Assembly (NCBI GenBank): GCA_030620095.1 | Contig: JAUTXW010004495.1 | Location: forward strand, 186,001 to 250,000 | Origin: Kuschelorhynchus macadamiae | Taxonomy: Eukaryota > Arthropoda > Insecta > Coleoptera > Curculionidae | Direction: 5' to 3' | DNA length: 64,000 nt | Shown here: piece after piece, positions 1-11,360 of the stretch | Layout of the letters: each line of letters starts with the position of its first letter | Position numbering within the stretch: the first letter of the stretch is position 1 | Translations under genes and position numbers: made by a program | Notes under the pieces: generated by a model | The model's input: the letters and a program-made list of their open reading frames with translations, nothing else | What the model was told of the DNA's origin: nothing | Databases searched by the model: none

Positions 1-640
1 AGCAATATTTTCAATTTATAGAGCTTAAGAAAAATAATAAATAAATACTGTGCTGATTGTTTTACTTTAAATACATTTTTGTATTCAGTACCTCAGCTCT
101 GTAAACAACTAAATAATAAGGTAATGTAATGTTTGGCTTCTAGTTTTTTAGCTTAAAATCGAACTGAAATGTCCGAAATATTTAGGAATTATTTTCGGTA
201 TCTTGTTGCGAAACATATGGAGAATGTAATGTTCCACATAATATCTTTGATTAATATCGAAAAAGTATCGAAACAACATCCTTGATGATGTTTCGACACA
301 AAGAGAGATTTATCTTGACCGACACAGCAGAATCGAAAATGTTTCTGAATTGTCTGGGAACGCATGCGCCGCACAGTGGGGCAATTAAGCCAAAAAACGG
401 AAAAAACCATATAGCTTGAGACTGGATAGTGGTATTAATTTCGAGTTGGTCTTATTTGTCTCAGAATGAAAAATTACATCGGATATTTACAAGAAAATAT
501 ACACAGCATGGTTCAAATGTACAGAGTGGTCATTTTATTAGGGGCCTATAACTTTTTTTAGAAACCACTGACTTCAGAAAAAAAAAGTTAATACAAGAGT
601 TTTATGGTTTGAAATAAATTGTTTAAGTATTTGAGTTTTA
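1..640. other. Unassigned AT-rich sequence
   Basis: No exon, RNA gene or element recognised; short open frames here show no family motif. At 646-698 a small palindromic unit with ends ACAGGGTGTC/GACATCCTGT looks like the paired tips of a mariner-type element. Confidence 0.5.
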
Positions 641-908
641 TTAATACAGGGTGTCCAAAAAGTGTTGCACAGACTTTTAAATGAGACATCCTGTATATTA
701 TTATACATTTCTTGATTTCTCCAAAAATTAAAGAATCACGTTTCGTGTATAGTATCTTTACATATTTTCACCTGTTTTTGAAATATTGACAGTTAAAAAT
801 CGGCCAATATCACTGGCTGTAAAACATGAACGGTTTAATATAGAGCGAAACAGATTGCACGTTTCTATCTTAACTTATATCATATTTTTATACTATAGGT
901 ACTACACT

Positions 909-1112
909 ACTCAAAACAATTATCGCATATTTTCAAATCGGTACAAAGTTAGAAATCGCGTTATTTTGTAAATTTTGTTTAAATTCTGTGACACACCGTA
1001 AAATTCTTTGAAACATTATTCCTTATTCTATAAAAAATATTTAAATTCAAGATATTTATATCTGAAAATGAAATTTGGCAATTTGGGAAATATGCGATAA
1101 TTGTTTTGAGTT
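909..1112. mobile_element. Tc1/mariner-type MITE
   Basis: About 200 bp bounded by inverted repeats of roughly 23 bp: CTCAAAACAATTATCGCATA at the left and its complement TATGCGATAATTGTTTTGAG at the right. No coding capacity. CTCAAAACAATT ends of this kind are typical of Tc1-like non-autonomous elements. Confidence 0.75.
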
Positions 1113-1348
1113 TTATATTATGTCCTATACTTAAGTTCAAAAAACAATTGAAAATCGGTACTTTACTGACTTCATCTAATTAGAGTGATAAAACGATTAG
1201 GTCAAATAATAAAACGAATTTCACTTTCCTGTCTTGACTTTTTAAAAACTATCGAAATGAAGCAGTGATGTTGCCAAATTTGGTATTGTTAACTATACCA
1301 CCTTATTTCGATAGGTCTTAAAAAGTTCGGATAGGGCTCTTAAAACTA

Positions 1349-3290
1349 TTAAACTAATAACTCTAAAATTTCACTATTTACAGGGTAATGTTTTTTTTTT
1401 GGTTCGGGTCTTAAACTTGAAATAAAAGGGTCGGATGTTTGTAAAATTTTATGAAAAATGTCCTCATTTGTCTTTAGTCGGGAGTGTTTTCTTGAATGGT
1501 TTAATCTAAATATTTTATAGTCCTTATTGCGGCTTTCTTGGGCTTCTTCGGAAAGCATACCGATGGGAAGAGCTGCAGAGGCTATAATTTCTGCACCGTG
1601 GATTAAAATTTTATGTAACGTCGAAGGCATGTAATACCAAGGGTAGAGACTAACTGCTAACTCGGCGGTCTCATTTGCGTAAGTTCCAAACTTATTTGGG
1701 TCAATATCATAGGTGCTGTTGATTACGTCAAGAATAACACCAAGACGCTGAATCAATGTTCTATCAATTTTTGTAATTTCAGATGTTAAATCTGGATTAG
1801 CAAAAAACCGGCGAGAAGTATTACCTGTAAACAAAATAATATAGGTAATTATAGGCAAATTAAACTAAATAAATTATGTATTAACAACCTGTATTTGATG
1901 AACCGTACCCCTGCTTCACAAAATCTACCCGGATTCCTAGTCTATTAAGAAATTCTTGTTGTATCCGCTTCTTCTCTGCCTCCTTAATAAGTGCTGTTGT
2001 TTTTGATGTTCTCCATTTTCCAAAACTTTGATTATAGGCGAGGTGGAGTATGTATTCCATGCATTTTATCCGAGCATGTAAAGGGGATAAACCTATTTTC
2101 AGAGCTTGTTCACTTGTCGACTTCTGTCGAATTTTTATTAGGTCGTTCATTTCTGAAGGACGAGCTTAGCAAATGAAACAATTGCTTGATGAGGAAGTTC
2201 CCGTTATAGCTTGGGCTACCTTTCCATCAAGCATAGAAAAAATCAAAACATGTTTGACCCTAATTACGATTCCGTCTAATTCTACTCTTGATGGTTGGAG
2301 GTTTGCATATTCCCTATCAACACTTTTCTTTTCAGCACGTGTCATTTTAAGGGTTTCTTTTTCGTAACGAAATCGTATTGCTCTGCAATATCTGGTCGAT
2401 GACGGTCGAGGGTTTTGCCAAATAACATTGTTTTGATCTTCAGTTGATAACATTTTCAAAGGCACCATGGAAGTCATAAATAAATTAGAGTCAGACTTAT
2501 TTTCATCTTCGGTTAAATAATTTTGGGAAAACTCATTCTGCCCAGAAGCTCCATCACAGCCCCACTTTGAAGTCAATACCAATTCTTGGCCATTCAATGT
2601 ATCCAATTCTGTTTGATTTTTTGTTCTTAGTATTCTTTTTGCCGTATGATCTAATAAGTTTTAAAGTGGAACTTCAGCAGATGTGTCCGTAATATTAATG
2701 TTGTCAGGATAACATTCCTTCTTCGCCGTAGTAATTTTTTTATAACTAGGAAAAATATTACATCCTATATTTTTAGCAGCCTTCCCAATAACCTCGTGTT
2801 GGTATTTACTTAATTTAGCTTGAATAAATAAAGACAATGCTGTATCGTTACTAAAAGCTTGACCCGAGGCTTGACCTGTATTATTTACACTTGATAAGGT
2901 ACTTGCTGCATTAATTAGATTCTGCGGATGTGTTGAGCGAAGATTTTGAATTTTTTGTCTCTTACTTCTTTTACCGCAATCATCGAAACTTTTTTTTGGC
3001 CTCCCTCCTTGATTAAAAAAAACCCCAGCATCTCCATCATCAGAAAAATTAATTGAAAACTCACCCTCCATCCAATTACTGAACTTTTTTCGGAACCTAG
3101 TTTTGTTTCGAGAGACCTCCTTAAACTTTTTGTAGAAATGTGGCAAGAAACGTTTTTGAAGTTGCTCGGACAGAATAGAAAAATGTGTGTCACTCAAGTG
3201 CCGAATGTTATCGCGAACATACCCTTGAATGTCTCCATTATCAAGAAGCACTTCACATAAGGTGCGATATGATATAGTAAGGGACTCCAT
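1349..3290 (-). pseudogene. RAG1/Transib-like DDE transposase, broken
   Basis: Four consecutive minus-strand reading frames (3290-2661, 2606-2166, 2150-1881, 1858-1349) read as one protein in order. The first has the start MESLTISYRTLCEVLL, an acidic stretch and a basic GRPKKSFDDCGKRSKRQ segment. The second carries KWGCDGASGQ, like the Asp-containing CDG motif of RAG1/Transib, and ends in a CFIC zinc-ligand pair. The last contains LSEEAQESRNKDYKIFR, resembling the RAG1 block with the catalytic Glu. Frameshifts lie near 2650 and 2150 and the stretch expected to hold the second Asp is lost at about 2150-2166. Assignment to the Transib superfamily is by motif recognition only; an unrelated insect DDE family is possible. 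Confidence 0.6.
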
Positions 3291-3594
3291 AATGTCACTA
3301 AATCAATGTCACAAAGTATTGGCGGCGTTTTTATGACTCTCAACACTTTTATTACTCTAAACACTACTAGAATAAATATAATTAAATAACGAAGTAGATT
3401 TACCTGAATTTGACGTTTGTCAAAATATTTACACGTGAGCAGTCAACGAACGCCTACTTCGATTAAGACATTTACAGAGTCTACTTATGCAGAAAGTTCC
3501 TCATCAAGTTTAAATAATAAAGTCAAGCTTTAAGTAACGTGTCTTTATTTATCCAAGCTAAATTAAGTAAATATACCAATCCTATAAACCTAGA

Positions 3595-4440
3595 TCTGGA
3601 TACACTGAATGGCCACCAATTAGTAATAATGACTTTAAGGTGTTACTTAAGGGTGGAGAATCTGAAATCTCAAAATTATTTGACTAAAGATTAAAATAAA
3701 TAATCTGACTTCTAATTATTAATTAATAACTTCCATGATGCCTTTACAAATATCATCAAGCCAAAGATCAAGGCAAAGTAATTTGGAAAAATCCTCGGAC
3801 CTCATCTAGATACTTTAGAGCAGTAGAGACATGTTTTATTTTTTTCCATGCTTAATGAAAAATTAAGACAGAAACAGACAAAAATAATGAAGCGCTTAAA
3901 ATAACAGGTTTATCCCCTATACGCGTCCGTATAAAATGCATGGAATACAAACTCACCTTGGCAACAATCAGATTTTTGAAAATGGAGAACATCAAAAACC
4001 GGCACTATTTTTCGAAACGGGTTACATTTTTAAAATAATAGGGGTGGGAGGTTTTTAAATTGACATCCTGTATAGTTAATTTGTCGGTGATTACCTATAT
4101 TATTTTATTTATTCTGGACGTAATCAGTAGCATCTCTGATATTGACCCAAATAAGTTTGGGACTCACGCAAATGAGAATATAGTTTAGTTCTACCCATGA
4201 TATGTTTTAAATTTAACAGTTTTGTAAATAAAAAAAGGTTACAGAACATGGTTGCAGCTGAAATTAATAGGACTGTTTCTGGAATGTATGTAGGTGAAAA
4301 TTACTACCAAATTGTGTTGGAGGCTAACGGAGCTTTTTTTGAATCGCCGACTTTAAAAACTATTTACCGAAGTAGTAGAGCGCTCCCAATTAAATTGCCC
4401 ATCGGTATATTTTTTTGTCCAAACTATGTTGTCATAAACT
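3595..4440 (+). pseudogene. Decayed inverted copy of the Transib-like element
   Basis: Reads, on the opposite strand, the same order of sequences as 2600 down to about 1550: the 'gatacactgaatggcca' block, the block with the amber-ridden 'ctagatactttagagcag' segment, 'ggtttatcccctatacgc', 'atgcatggaatacaa', then GTHANE and LPIKLPIGI near the end. Full of stops, with an insertion around 4200-4310 relative to the other copy. Head-to-head with 1349-3290, separated by about 300 bases. Confidence 0.6.
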
Positions 4441-4878
4441 TTTTGGGTTAATCTATGTAGGAAAAATGGGAGAATATCTTATAAAAGTGCCTAACTGAAG
4501 ACTGACGAATTTTATTTAAAAAAATAAATTTTACATAATTTAACCAAATGCCAACTTTGGGCATAGTTTATTAAGGTAACCTAATTTGTTTTGTTAAAAG
4601 TCAATTATAACTTAGTTTTACAGCAAATTTGTTATAAAAAATTAGTTTCAAATTAATTAAAATTTACAGTTTCAGTAGCATAGTTTTTTCCGCATTTGCC
4701 CCAATGTGCGCCGTGGCACAAAATTGTAGATTTCCTCGACAAAATATAAGTTTCTCAACTTATATTTTGTTTCTATCATATGTAAAGTTTGTATAACAAA
4801 TAAAATGTCAGTAAACATGAGAAATAAAGCAAAAAAAATCACTGGAGGTTGTTAAAAATGCAAGTCTTTTTTTTGTAG

Positions 4879-5050
4879 ATCGCCAAAATATTGAACGGTC
4901 ATGTAAAAAGGAAAGTAATCAAACAAACTATCATGACAACTGTTTACGGCGTGACAAGGTTTGGCGCTCGATTGCAAATTGCGAAGCAACTTAAAGACAT
5001 TGACGACTTTCCGAAGGAGGTACTATGGCCCGCTTCTTCATATTTAACAG
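4879..5050 (+). CDS. POLRMT: POLRMT exon (fingers, O-helix)
   Basis: First visible exon of the mitochondrial RNA polymerase, a T7-like single-subunit enzyme that transcribes mitochondrial DNA in the matrix. It opens in frame after a TTTTTGTAG acceptor and ends TTA ACA G before donor GTCAGT, so it carries 57 codons plus one base. The translation contains RKVIKQTIMTTVYGVTR, which matches the conserved O-helix region; the Arg, Lys and Tyr equivalent to T7 R627, K631 and Y639 (nucleotide binding) are all present. It continues through the family-typical KQLKDIDDFPKE. The exon with the first catalytic Asp (T7 D537) must lie 5' of the window or be unrecognised; I found none in 1-4878. The open reading frame runs past the exon into the intron, which is not coding. 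Phase joins exactly to the exon at 7336. Confidence 0.95.
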
Positions 5051-5263
5051 GTCAGTGTTGTATTTTAAGAAACATTTTTTTATTTTATTTAATTACTTTT
5101 GGATTAATTTTATAAAAATAACTTTTGTTTCTTTGGTATTCTTGACATATATATTAATTTTTCAGCATTTAGAAGTTATTATATTTACATAATTGGAGAA
5201 AAAGTATGGAATTGAAACACAAAACATTTTTAATGTAATAGTACACACCAAAATTTATATATA

Positions 5264-7191
5264 CAGGGGGGCGCAATAGTGTGACCAAGTACTATATCCC
5301 CCTCGTTTTTTATAATCTTGAAAAAATTTGTATGAAAGTTGTATAACAAAAAGAAGTCTACAATTTAAAAATATTTCTAATTATACAGGGTATTTCACAA
5401 AAGTGAGACACCTAGGAATCAACTTTTTTTAAATGGGACACTCTATATATTTTTAAATATTTGGATTTCCCAAGAAGTTCTCTATATAACACCTTATTTG
5501 GTTTTACATTTTATTTCTACGTTGGCAAATTACTCAAAAATATCTAAATTAAAAAAAAATCATGGTTCTCCATAACCCGCTATAACTTCTAACCTACAAC
5601 GATTTCAATAAAGAAAAATTGTACCAAAGAAGATAAATGTCTAACTATAGTTTAGATAACTGCATATCTAATAATTTTATACAGAGTGTTTGATGCAAAT
5701 ATGCCAACTTGACATAATTGAAGCTAATTTTTCTTTGATTTTTTTATATGGCACACCCAGTATCGTGTTTCGTTATTAGCCCTCTTTCACTTTTATTAAG
5801 GTGATCTTATGCCTATGTCTATAAGTTTTTGCGATTTGCGATATATTAATATTTATTAATTGAGTCGTTGAAAATGCATTAAAACATATTGATGTCCTTT
5901 TTATCTGGTTAGCTATGTTTATTAAAGAAAAGAAGTTATACGTCAAAGTAATATTGCTTGAAAAGGCTCTTTCAATTTATCTGCCAGTGGCAAAAATTAC
6001 TGTTGTAAACATTATATAATGTACTTTAGTTTCAAATTTAAACAATGAATTTTTTACAAGACGAGATTGTTGACATGGTTTTTGTATTGGGAGCTAGTGG
6101 GAAGAATACGCTATTAGCAAAAAGATTGTATCAGCAACCATGTGTTCAAGAGAACGGTAGACATTTTGAACACTTAATTAGGTAGTATTTTGTGCATTAA
6201 GGGATTTAATTTTTTTTGTAATTCAAGTTTCATTTTATTTTATTTTTATAATATAAAACTTGTTAGTGCATAAGATAATATTTTCTTATTTAGCGTCTCG
6301 TCTGACGTTCTTTTTTTATTATCATCACTATATGTGGCTTACAGCCACCATGATATACCTTTTAATAGATACAGAAATAATTACAATTGCATGCACAATT
6401 AAAACGAACTTTTTTAAATCATTTGCATTTTCATTTGTCATATCTTACTAGATTTTTTTTAAAATTAACTATCTGCATTTACTTAATATAAATATCAAAT
6501 TATTGTTTACATTTGAAGCGAAGTTATTTTATAAAATGTTTACAACAATATTTTTTACTACTGGCAGATAAATTGAAAGAACAACAATATTGCTTTGAGG
6601 TATATTCAACGACACATTTAATAAAAATGAATATATCGCAAAAACTATTAGAGATGGGTATAAGGTAACCTCAATAAAAGTGAAAGTGGACTAATAACGG
6701 AACACAACAGGATAGTTAGATACAGGTTGTGTCATTTAAAAATTCATAGAAAAGTTAGTTTCAATTTTGCCAAGTTGGCATATTTGCAGCAAACACCCTG
6801 TATAAAATTATTTCGTATGCGGTTAGCTAAACTCTTAGTTAGACATTTATCTTCGTTGGTACAATTTTCCTTTATTGAAATCTTTGGAGGTTAGAAATTA
6901 TAACGGGTTATCGAGGACCCCGATTTTTTTTTAATTAAGATATTTTTTGAATAATTTGGCAATGTTGAAATAAAATGCAAAAATATGGGAAATCCAAATA
7001 TTTAAAAATATATAGGGTGTCTCATTTAAAAAAAGTTGATTATTAGGTGCCTCACTTTTGTAAAATACCCTGTATAATTAAAAATATTTTTAAATTGTAG
7101 ACTTCTTGTTATACAACTTTCATAAAAAAAAATTTCAAAATCATAAAAAACGAGGGAGGTATGGTACTTTGTCACACTTTTGCGCCATCCT
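5264..7191. mobile_element. Long-inverted-repeat mariner derivative
   Basis: Left arm about 5264-6020 and right arm about 6533-7191 are inverted copies (for example GCGCAATAGTGTGAC at the left against GTCACACTTTTGCGC at the right, and 'aagtctacaatttaaaaata' against its complement near 7085-7105). Ends CAGGGGGGCGC and GCGCCATCCT are each flanked by TA. The roughly 510-bp centre holds a 46-codon ORF that fuses the two ends of a transposase. It is an internally deleted, non-autonomous IS630-Tc1-mariner element sitting in the first visible POLRMT intron. Confidence 0.8.
6045..6185 (+). pseudogene. Fused N/C remnant of a mariner transposase
   Basis: A 46-residue frame from ATG to TAG. The first ~30 residues (DEIVDMVFVLGASGKNTLLA then RLYQQ) look like the start of a mariner-like transposase of the insect type that ends in GxxHFEHL; the last residues (VQENGRHFEHLIR) match exactly that C-terminus. 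The ~300 residues in between, including the DDE domain, are missing, so it is a deletion scar rather than a working enzyme. An ORF this short could persist by chance. Confidence 0.6.
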
Positions 7192-7335
7192 TATGTAGAA
7201 GTTGCCTACAAACTTCACGTATGAAATTTAATTAAAACAAAGGGTTTTCACCTTCTATATTAACCAAAACAAAAGATCAGTTAAAATATTGGGTACAATG
7301 GATCTACTTGACTTTGATGTGTGTGCTTTTTATAG

Positions 7336-7546
7336 GTCGAACATTCGAATCATTAAGGACTATGTTCACTTCGACGAGAGAAATTCAAGACTGGTTTACA
7401 GAATGCGCTAGGTTAATCTCAGGTGTTGGTGGATCCCTGGTCGAATGGGTGACGCCTTTGGGCCTTCCTGTTGTACAGCCGTATATTAGATATAAGAAAA
7501 CTGGTATGCCTCAGGGTTATGAAGGTTTTGTATTGGACCAATTTGA
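7336..7546 (+). CDS. POLRMT: POLRMT exon (palm/fingers)
   Basis: Acceptor TTTTTATAG is followed by two bases that complete the split codon from the preceding exon. The peptide includes FTSTREIQDWFTECARLIS and EWVTPLGLPVVQPY, both diagnostic of animal POLRMT (TPLGxPVxQPY). Two donors are possible: GTATGC at 7504 and a perfect GTAAGT at 7547. Only the second keeps the frame with the exon at 19741 (GA plus A gives Glu, then KPNVMKQ), so I end the exon at 7546, adding about 14 residues (GMPQGYEGFVLDQF) in the variable loop before the next conserved block. The intron that follows is 12.2 kb and full of transposons. Confidence 0.93.
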
Positions 7547-8036
7547 GTAAGTTGGGATTTGATATATTTTTTAATGAGATAATCTTTGATGTATTTTTGA
7601 GTGAAATTTCTAAAAATATAAATGGTGTGGAAATTTATTACGTTTCCCAAACTTGTTGGCTTTTCTTTTAAAACTGTTAATATGTTTGGCCTATCGATTT
7701 AAATATTTAATTGTATAAATTTGTTTGGATAAACTTTTTTAAAATTAAATCCTAGGAAAGACTCCTTTAAAGTAATGACGTTAGTGGTTATCACGTGACA
7801 AATGTGAGATTGGGGCTATTGGCGGGCAAAAGTGGTTGTGGCAAATGATTACGTTTATTCATGTAACTAAAATGTGACTAAATTAATCTAATCCGACCGG
7901 GTTCAATTTTATCGTTATTTGAATGTATTTGTGTTGATGTGGTCTCTTTGTTAGGTGGCCAGAATACCGATCTGCTATAATTAAGCAAATTTGTCGATAA
8001 TATAATGATTTCAAAAGTCTTAAATCTAATTGTAGA

Positions 8037-8055
8037 AGGTTAGGTTAGGTTAGGT
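8037..8055 (+). repeat. Short TTAGG tract
   Basis: Three to four units of TTAGG/GGTTA. TTAGG is the common insect telomere repeat; here it is interstitial, about 60 bases before a 5'-truncated LINE. Confidence 0.6.
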
Positions 8056-8113
8056 ATTGTAGAACGTCTCCTTTCCAGGACGATTATATTGGTATTTAGT
8101 CTTAGCAGTTATA

Positions 8114-9276
8114 TTAGGGTCACTCTTCTTCGACAAAGAGGGTGCCTTTGATAAAACCAGGACATCGACCATTTGCGAAGCCTTGCAGGTCAGAGGAGCA
8201 GCAGATCGTTTGGTGAGCTAGGTGCAATATGCGCTTCTAAGTCGTACGGTTAGTGCTTCCATGAGAGGCTTCCAAATTGAGGCCGTGGTGCGAGGGGGCT
8301 GCCTTCAAGGTAGTTTCATCTCGCCACGCCTGTGGTGTTTGGTAATGGATGGGCTTCGGAGGAAACTATAATTTGAGGGCTTTTATGCGCAGGCGTACGC
8401 ATACGACGGGCTTGTTATGGTGACACGCACGTTCCTAACAACTGTCTGTGACCGAATGCAAGTGGCGTGTAGGATAATGGTGCACCGAGTTGGGACTCTC
8501 TATCAATCCAGATAAGACAGAGCTCATACTCTTCACCAGGAGAAGGAATTTAGTAGGATTTAGATTACCAGCCCTGTATTAGAGACCTCTGCCCCTGAAG
8601 CAGGGGTCAAATACCTCGGGGTGATTATGTTAAACTATTTTTCAGGCTGAGGTCTGCCATATTGCAGGTTGCAACAAAGGAGGAAGTCAGGCTGGGAGTG
8701 GAGAATGAAATCCGCATTGACTCAGACAGTCAGGCGGCCCTTAAAGCCACCGTTAACCCAGGATGAGCTCGCCTCGACAAAGGTGGTGAGATTAAAATTG
8801 GTCCCTGCGCATAGTGGTATCGAAGGCAGTCGACGTTCCAATTCTCGGCCCCAGAATCTGGCCTGGATATAAGCAAACGATACTGCCCGCAGGCGCAAGA
8901 CAAAGGAGAATTGGCCAAGTACAAACTACCGTAGAGAGGCATAAGAAATGCTACCAAACCGATGCGGATCTAAGGCAACTTGGTTGATGTCAGAGAGTCG
9001 AGAGGTGATTGGGGATCTAATTGGCATTTTGACAGGACACGGTAATCTAAACAGACACATGTAGCAGCTGGGGTTAGCGGACAGCCTTTATTGTCCTAAC
9101 TGTGGGGCAAAGGAGGAGGGTCCCTATTATTTTGTTGGCACGAGTGAAAGGTGGGCAAGACTACGCTGGAATACTTTCGGCGTTGAGTTTCTCTCCAAGG
9201 AAGAATTACAACATCTCTACTGGGGCAAGATGTTCTCCATTATAAGGACGGTCCGCCTTCGTAGAGAAATGGAGTG
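8114..9276 (+). pseudogene. I-clade LINE, RT and RNase H remnant (copy A)
   Basis: Degenerate plus-strand reverse transcriptase and RNase H of a non-LTR retrotransposon. Visible parts in order: FFDKEGAFD (RT motif A), SRTVSASMRG, VRGGCLQGS (motif B), FYAQAYAYDGLVMV where the expected YADD has become YAYD, KYLGVIM, then IRIDSDSQAALKA of RNase H, KVVRLKLVPAHSGIEGS, and a C-terminal CPNCGAKEEGP zinc-knuckle-like segment ending at a stop near 9276. Stops occur at several places. An RNase H after RT points to the I/Loa group. Start is 5'-truncated, as usual for LINEs. Confidence 0.8.
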
Positions 9277-10209
9277 AGGGTTTGTCCCCCCAACTAATAG
9301 TAATATTAATATTAGGTTTCGTTCAGGCATCTCCTGAATTAGAAAGACGGGCCTTCGTAGAAAAATGAAGTCAGGGGGGGGGGGACCGAAGTTAGCGAAA
9401 AGTTGCTGGGCTTGTCTCCCCTATTTTACTATTACTACTATATTATATAAAACTCGAAATGGATGTGGCTCTTTTTTCCCCAATGCGCATGCAAAGGAGG
9501 GTAATGTGATTAAGAGTAATGTATATATGTAAGTCTGTATGTAAATATATATCCATTGTTTGTTATTATCTACAGGCGAAACGCCTGTGTTGATTTTTAT
9601 AAGTAAGGCGATAAGAGATTCGTCTTTATCTCTGTATATCTATAAATATATTATTTGTTTTCTGAGGTAGTTAAGCATCAGATCAATTCTACCGTTTTTA
9701 TTACCAAAAAAAAAAGATAACATAATAACCGAAACACTCCAAACCCGATCGGTCTAAATCATTTACTGTACTAACTTCAGAATCATGTAAATGGCTTATC
9801 CAAGGTGCTTACAGTAAAATTGAGTATATGATAGATGGATGTGTTTTAAATTTGTGTCGTTAAATATGTGTGTTTTGACGAAACTAAACATTTTATTTAC
9901 CAAACGTAGCACACCTAATATTATTATATTATGACATTATAGTATGCCTTCTATAAAAAAAATGTTTTAGATTTAATATTATTAATATGACAATTTTAGT
10001 TTTTAAACCTATTAATGTTTTCAGTATGTATGATAATGTTTGTATCTTTGTATATATTTTTCCTGTTTATAAGCCTAAATAAAGTCTTGAAAAAGCTCAA
10101 CACAGTGAGCGAAACGTTGACTTGATAAGAAAAATTGAGTTTTACTGTTAGTCTAGGCCCAAGAAAATAAGGTTTTCACGTATAAATATATGGTTAAAGA
10201 AAAATTTCT

Positions 10210-10212
<3 letters not shown>

Positions 10213-10237
<25 letters not shown>
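10213..10237. repeat. Short (TA)n tract
   Basis: 25 bases of TA in the mariner N-terminal part of copy A; reduced to about 10 bases in copy B at 12168. Confidence 0.8.
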
Positions 10238-10243
<6 letters not shown>

Positions 10244-10359
10244 GGCAGACCTAAAAGCGCAATATATAGTTGCTGAAATGTTTTGATCAGTTTAGAACAA
10301 AATCCGTACCTTTCTACCTGAACATTAGGAAAAAAGAACGTCTCACTCACGCCTGTAGA

Positions 10360-10526
10360 CCGACTTCTGAAAACCGAAAAGTTTCAACCATACAAAATAA
10401 CTTTGTTGCAAGAACTCTCTGAGGTTGATTACGATAGCTGCGTGGAATTTTGTGAAATCATGATGGAACGTTGGAATACCAATCTAAATTTTGTCAATCA
10501 AACTAGTTTTATTACTAAGCAAATTT
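10360..10526 (+). pseudogene. Mariner transposase N-terminal piece (copy A)
   Basis: Reads LLKTEKFQPYKITLLQELS and VEFCEIMMERW up to LNFVNQTSFIT, the stretch just before the first catalytic Asp of insect mariner-like transposases (PYKIQLVQEL...VEFCE.M). It stops exactly where the second tandem unit starts, so the catalytic domain is absent here. Confidence 0.7.
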
Positions 10527-11360
10527 AAGTCGTACGGTTAGTGCTTCCACGGGAGGCTGCCAAGTTGAGGCCGTGGTGCGAGGTGGCTGCCTTCAAGGTA
10601 GTTGCATTTCGCCACCACGCCTCTGGCGTTTAGTAATGGATGGGCTTCGGAGGATACTATAATTTGAGGGCTTTTATGCGCAGGCGTACGCATACGACGG
10701 GCTTGTTATGGTGACAAGCAAGTTCGTAACAACTGTCTGTGAACGAGTTGTGACTCTCTATCAATCCAGATAGGACAGAGCTCATACTCTTCACCAGGAG
10801 AAGGAATTTAATAGGATTTAGATTACCAGCCCTGTATTAGAGACCTCTGCCCCTGAAGCAAGGGTCAAATACCTCGGGGGTGATTATGTTAAACTATTTT
10901 TCAGGCTGAGGTCTGCCATATTGCAGGTTGCAACAAAGTCAGGCGGCCCTTAAAGCCACCGTTAAGCCCAGGATGAGCTCGCCTCTAGTCCAGGAATGCA
11001 GAGATGCACTAACTGAGCTAGCCACGACAAAGGTGGTGAGATTAAAATTGGTCCCTGCGCATAGTGGTGTCGAAGGCAGTCGACGTTCCAATTCTCGGGC
11101 CCAGAATCTTGCCTGGATATAAGCAAACAATACTGCCCGCAGGCGCAAGACAAAGGAGAATTGGCCAAGTATTGTCCTAACTGTGGGGCAAAGTAGGAGG
11201 GTCCCTATTATTTTGTTGGCACGAGTAAAACGTGGGCAAGACTACGCTGAAATACTTTCGGCGTTGAGTTCCTTTCCAAGGAAGAATTACAACATCTCGA
11301 CTGGGGCAAGATGCTCTCCATTATAAGAACGGTCCGCCTTCGTAGAGAAATGGAGTGAGG
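10527..11360 (+). pseudogene. I-clade LINE remnant (copy B)
   Basis: Second copy of 8239 onwards, beginning with the same 'aagtcgtacggttagtgctt'. Compared with copy A it lacks about 32 bp after the RT core, about 45 bp before the RNase H block and about 195 bp before the CPNC segment, but keeps a stretch (SSPLVQECRDALTELATTKV) that copy A lost. RNase H block AHSGVEGSRRSNSRAQNLA is readable. Non-functional. Confidence 0.8.

Noticed and set aside
4197..4451. An 84-codon plus-strand gene
   Set aside because: It is a piece of the decayed inverted Transib-like copy read partly out of frame; the upstream frame has stops.
1..4878. More 5' exons of POLRMT
   Set aside because: I searched for the palm motif with the first catalytic Asp and neighbouring conserved blocks and found nothing with splice sites; the preceding exon must be outside the window.
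7504..7509. GTATGC as the donor of the second visible POLRMT exon
   Set aside because: It breaks the reading frame with the exon at 19741, whereas GTAAGT at 7547 joins in frame and is a better donor.
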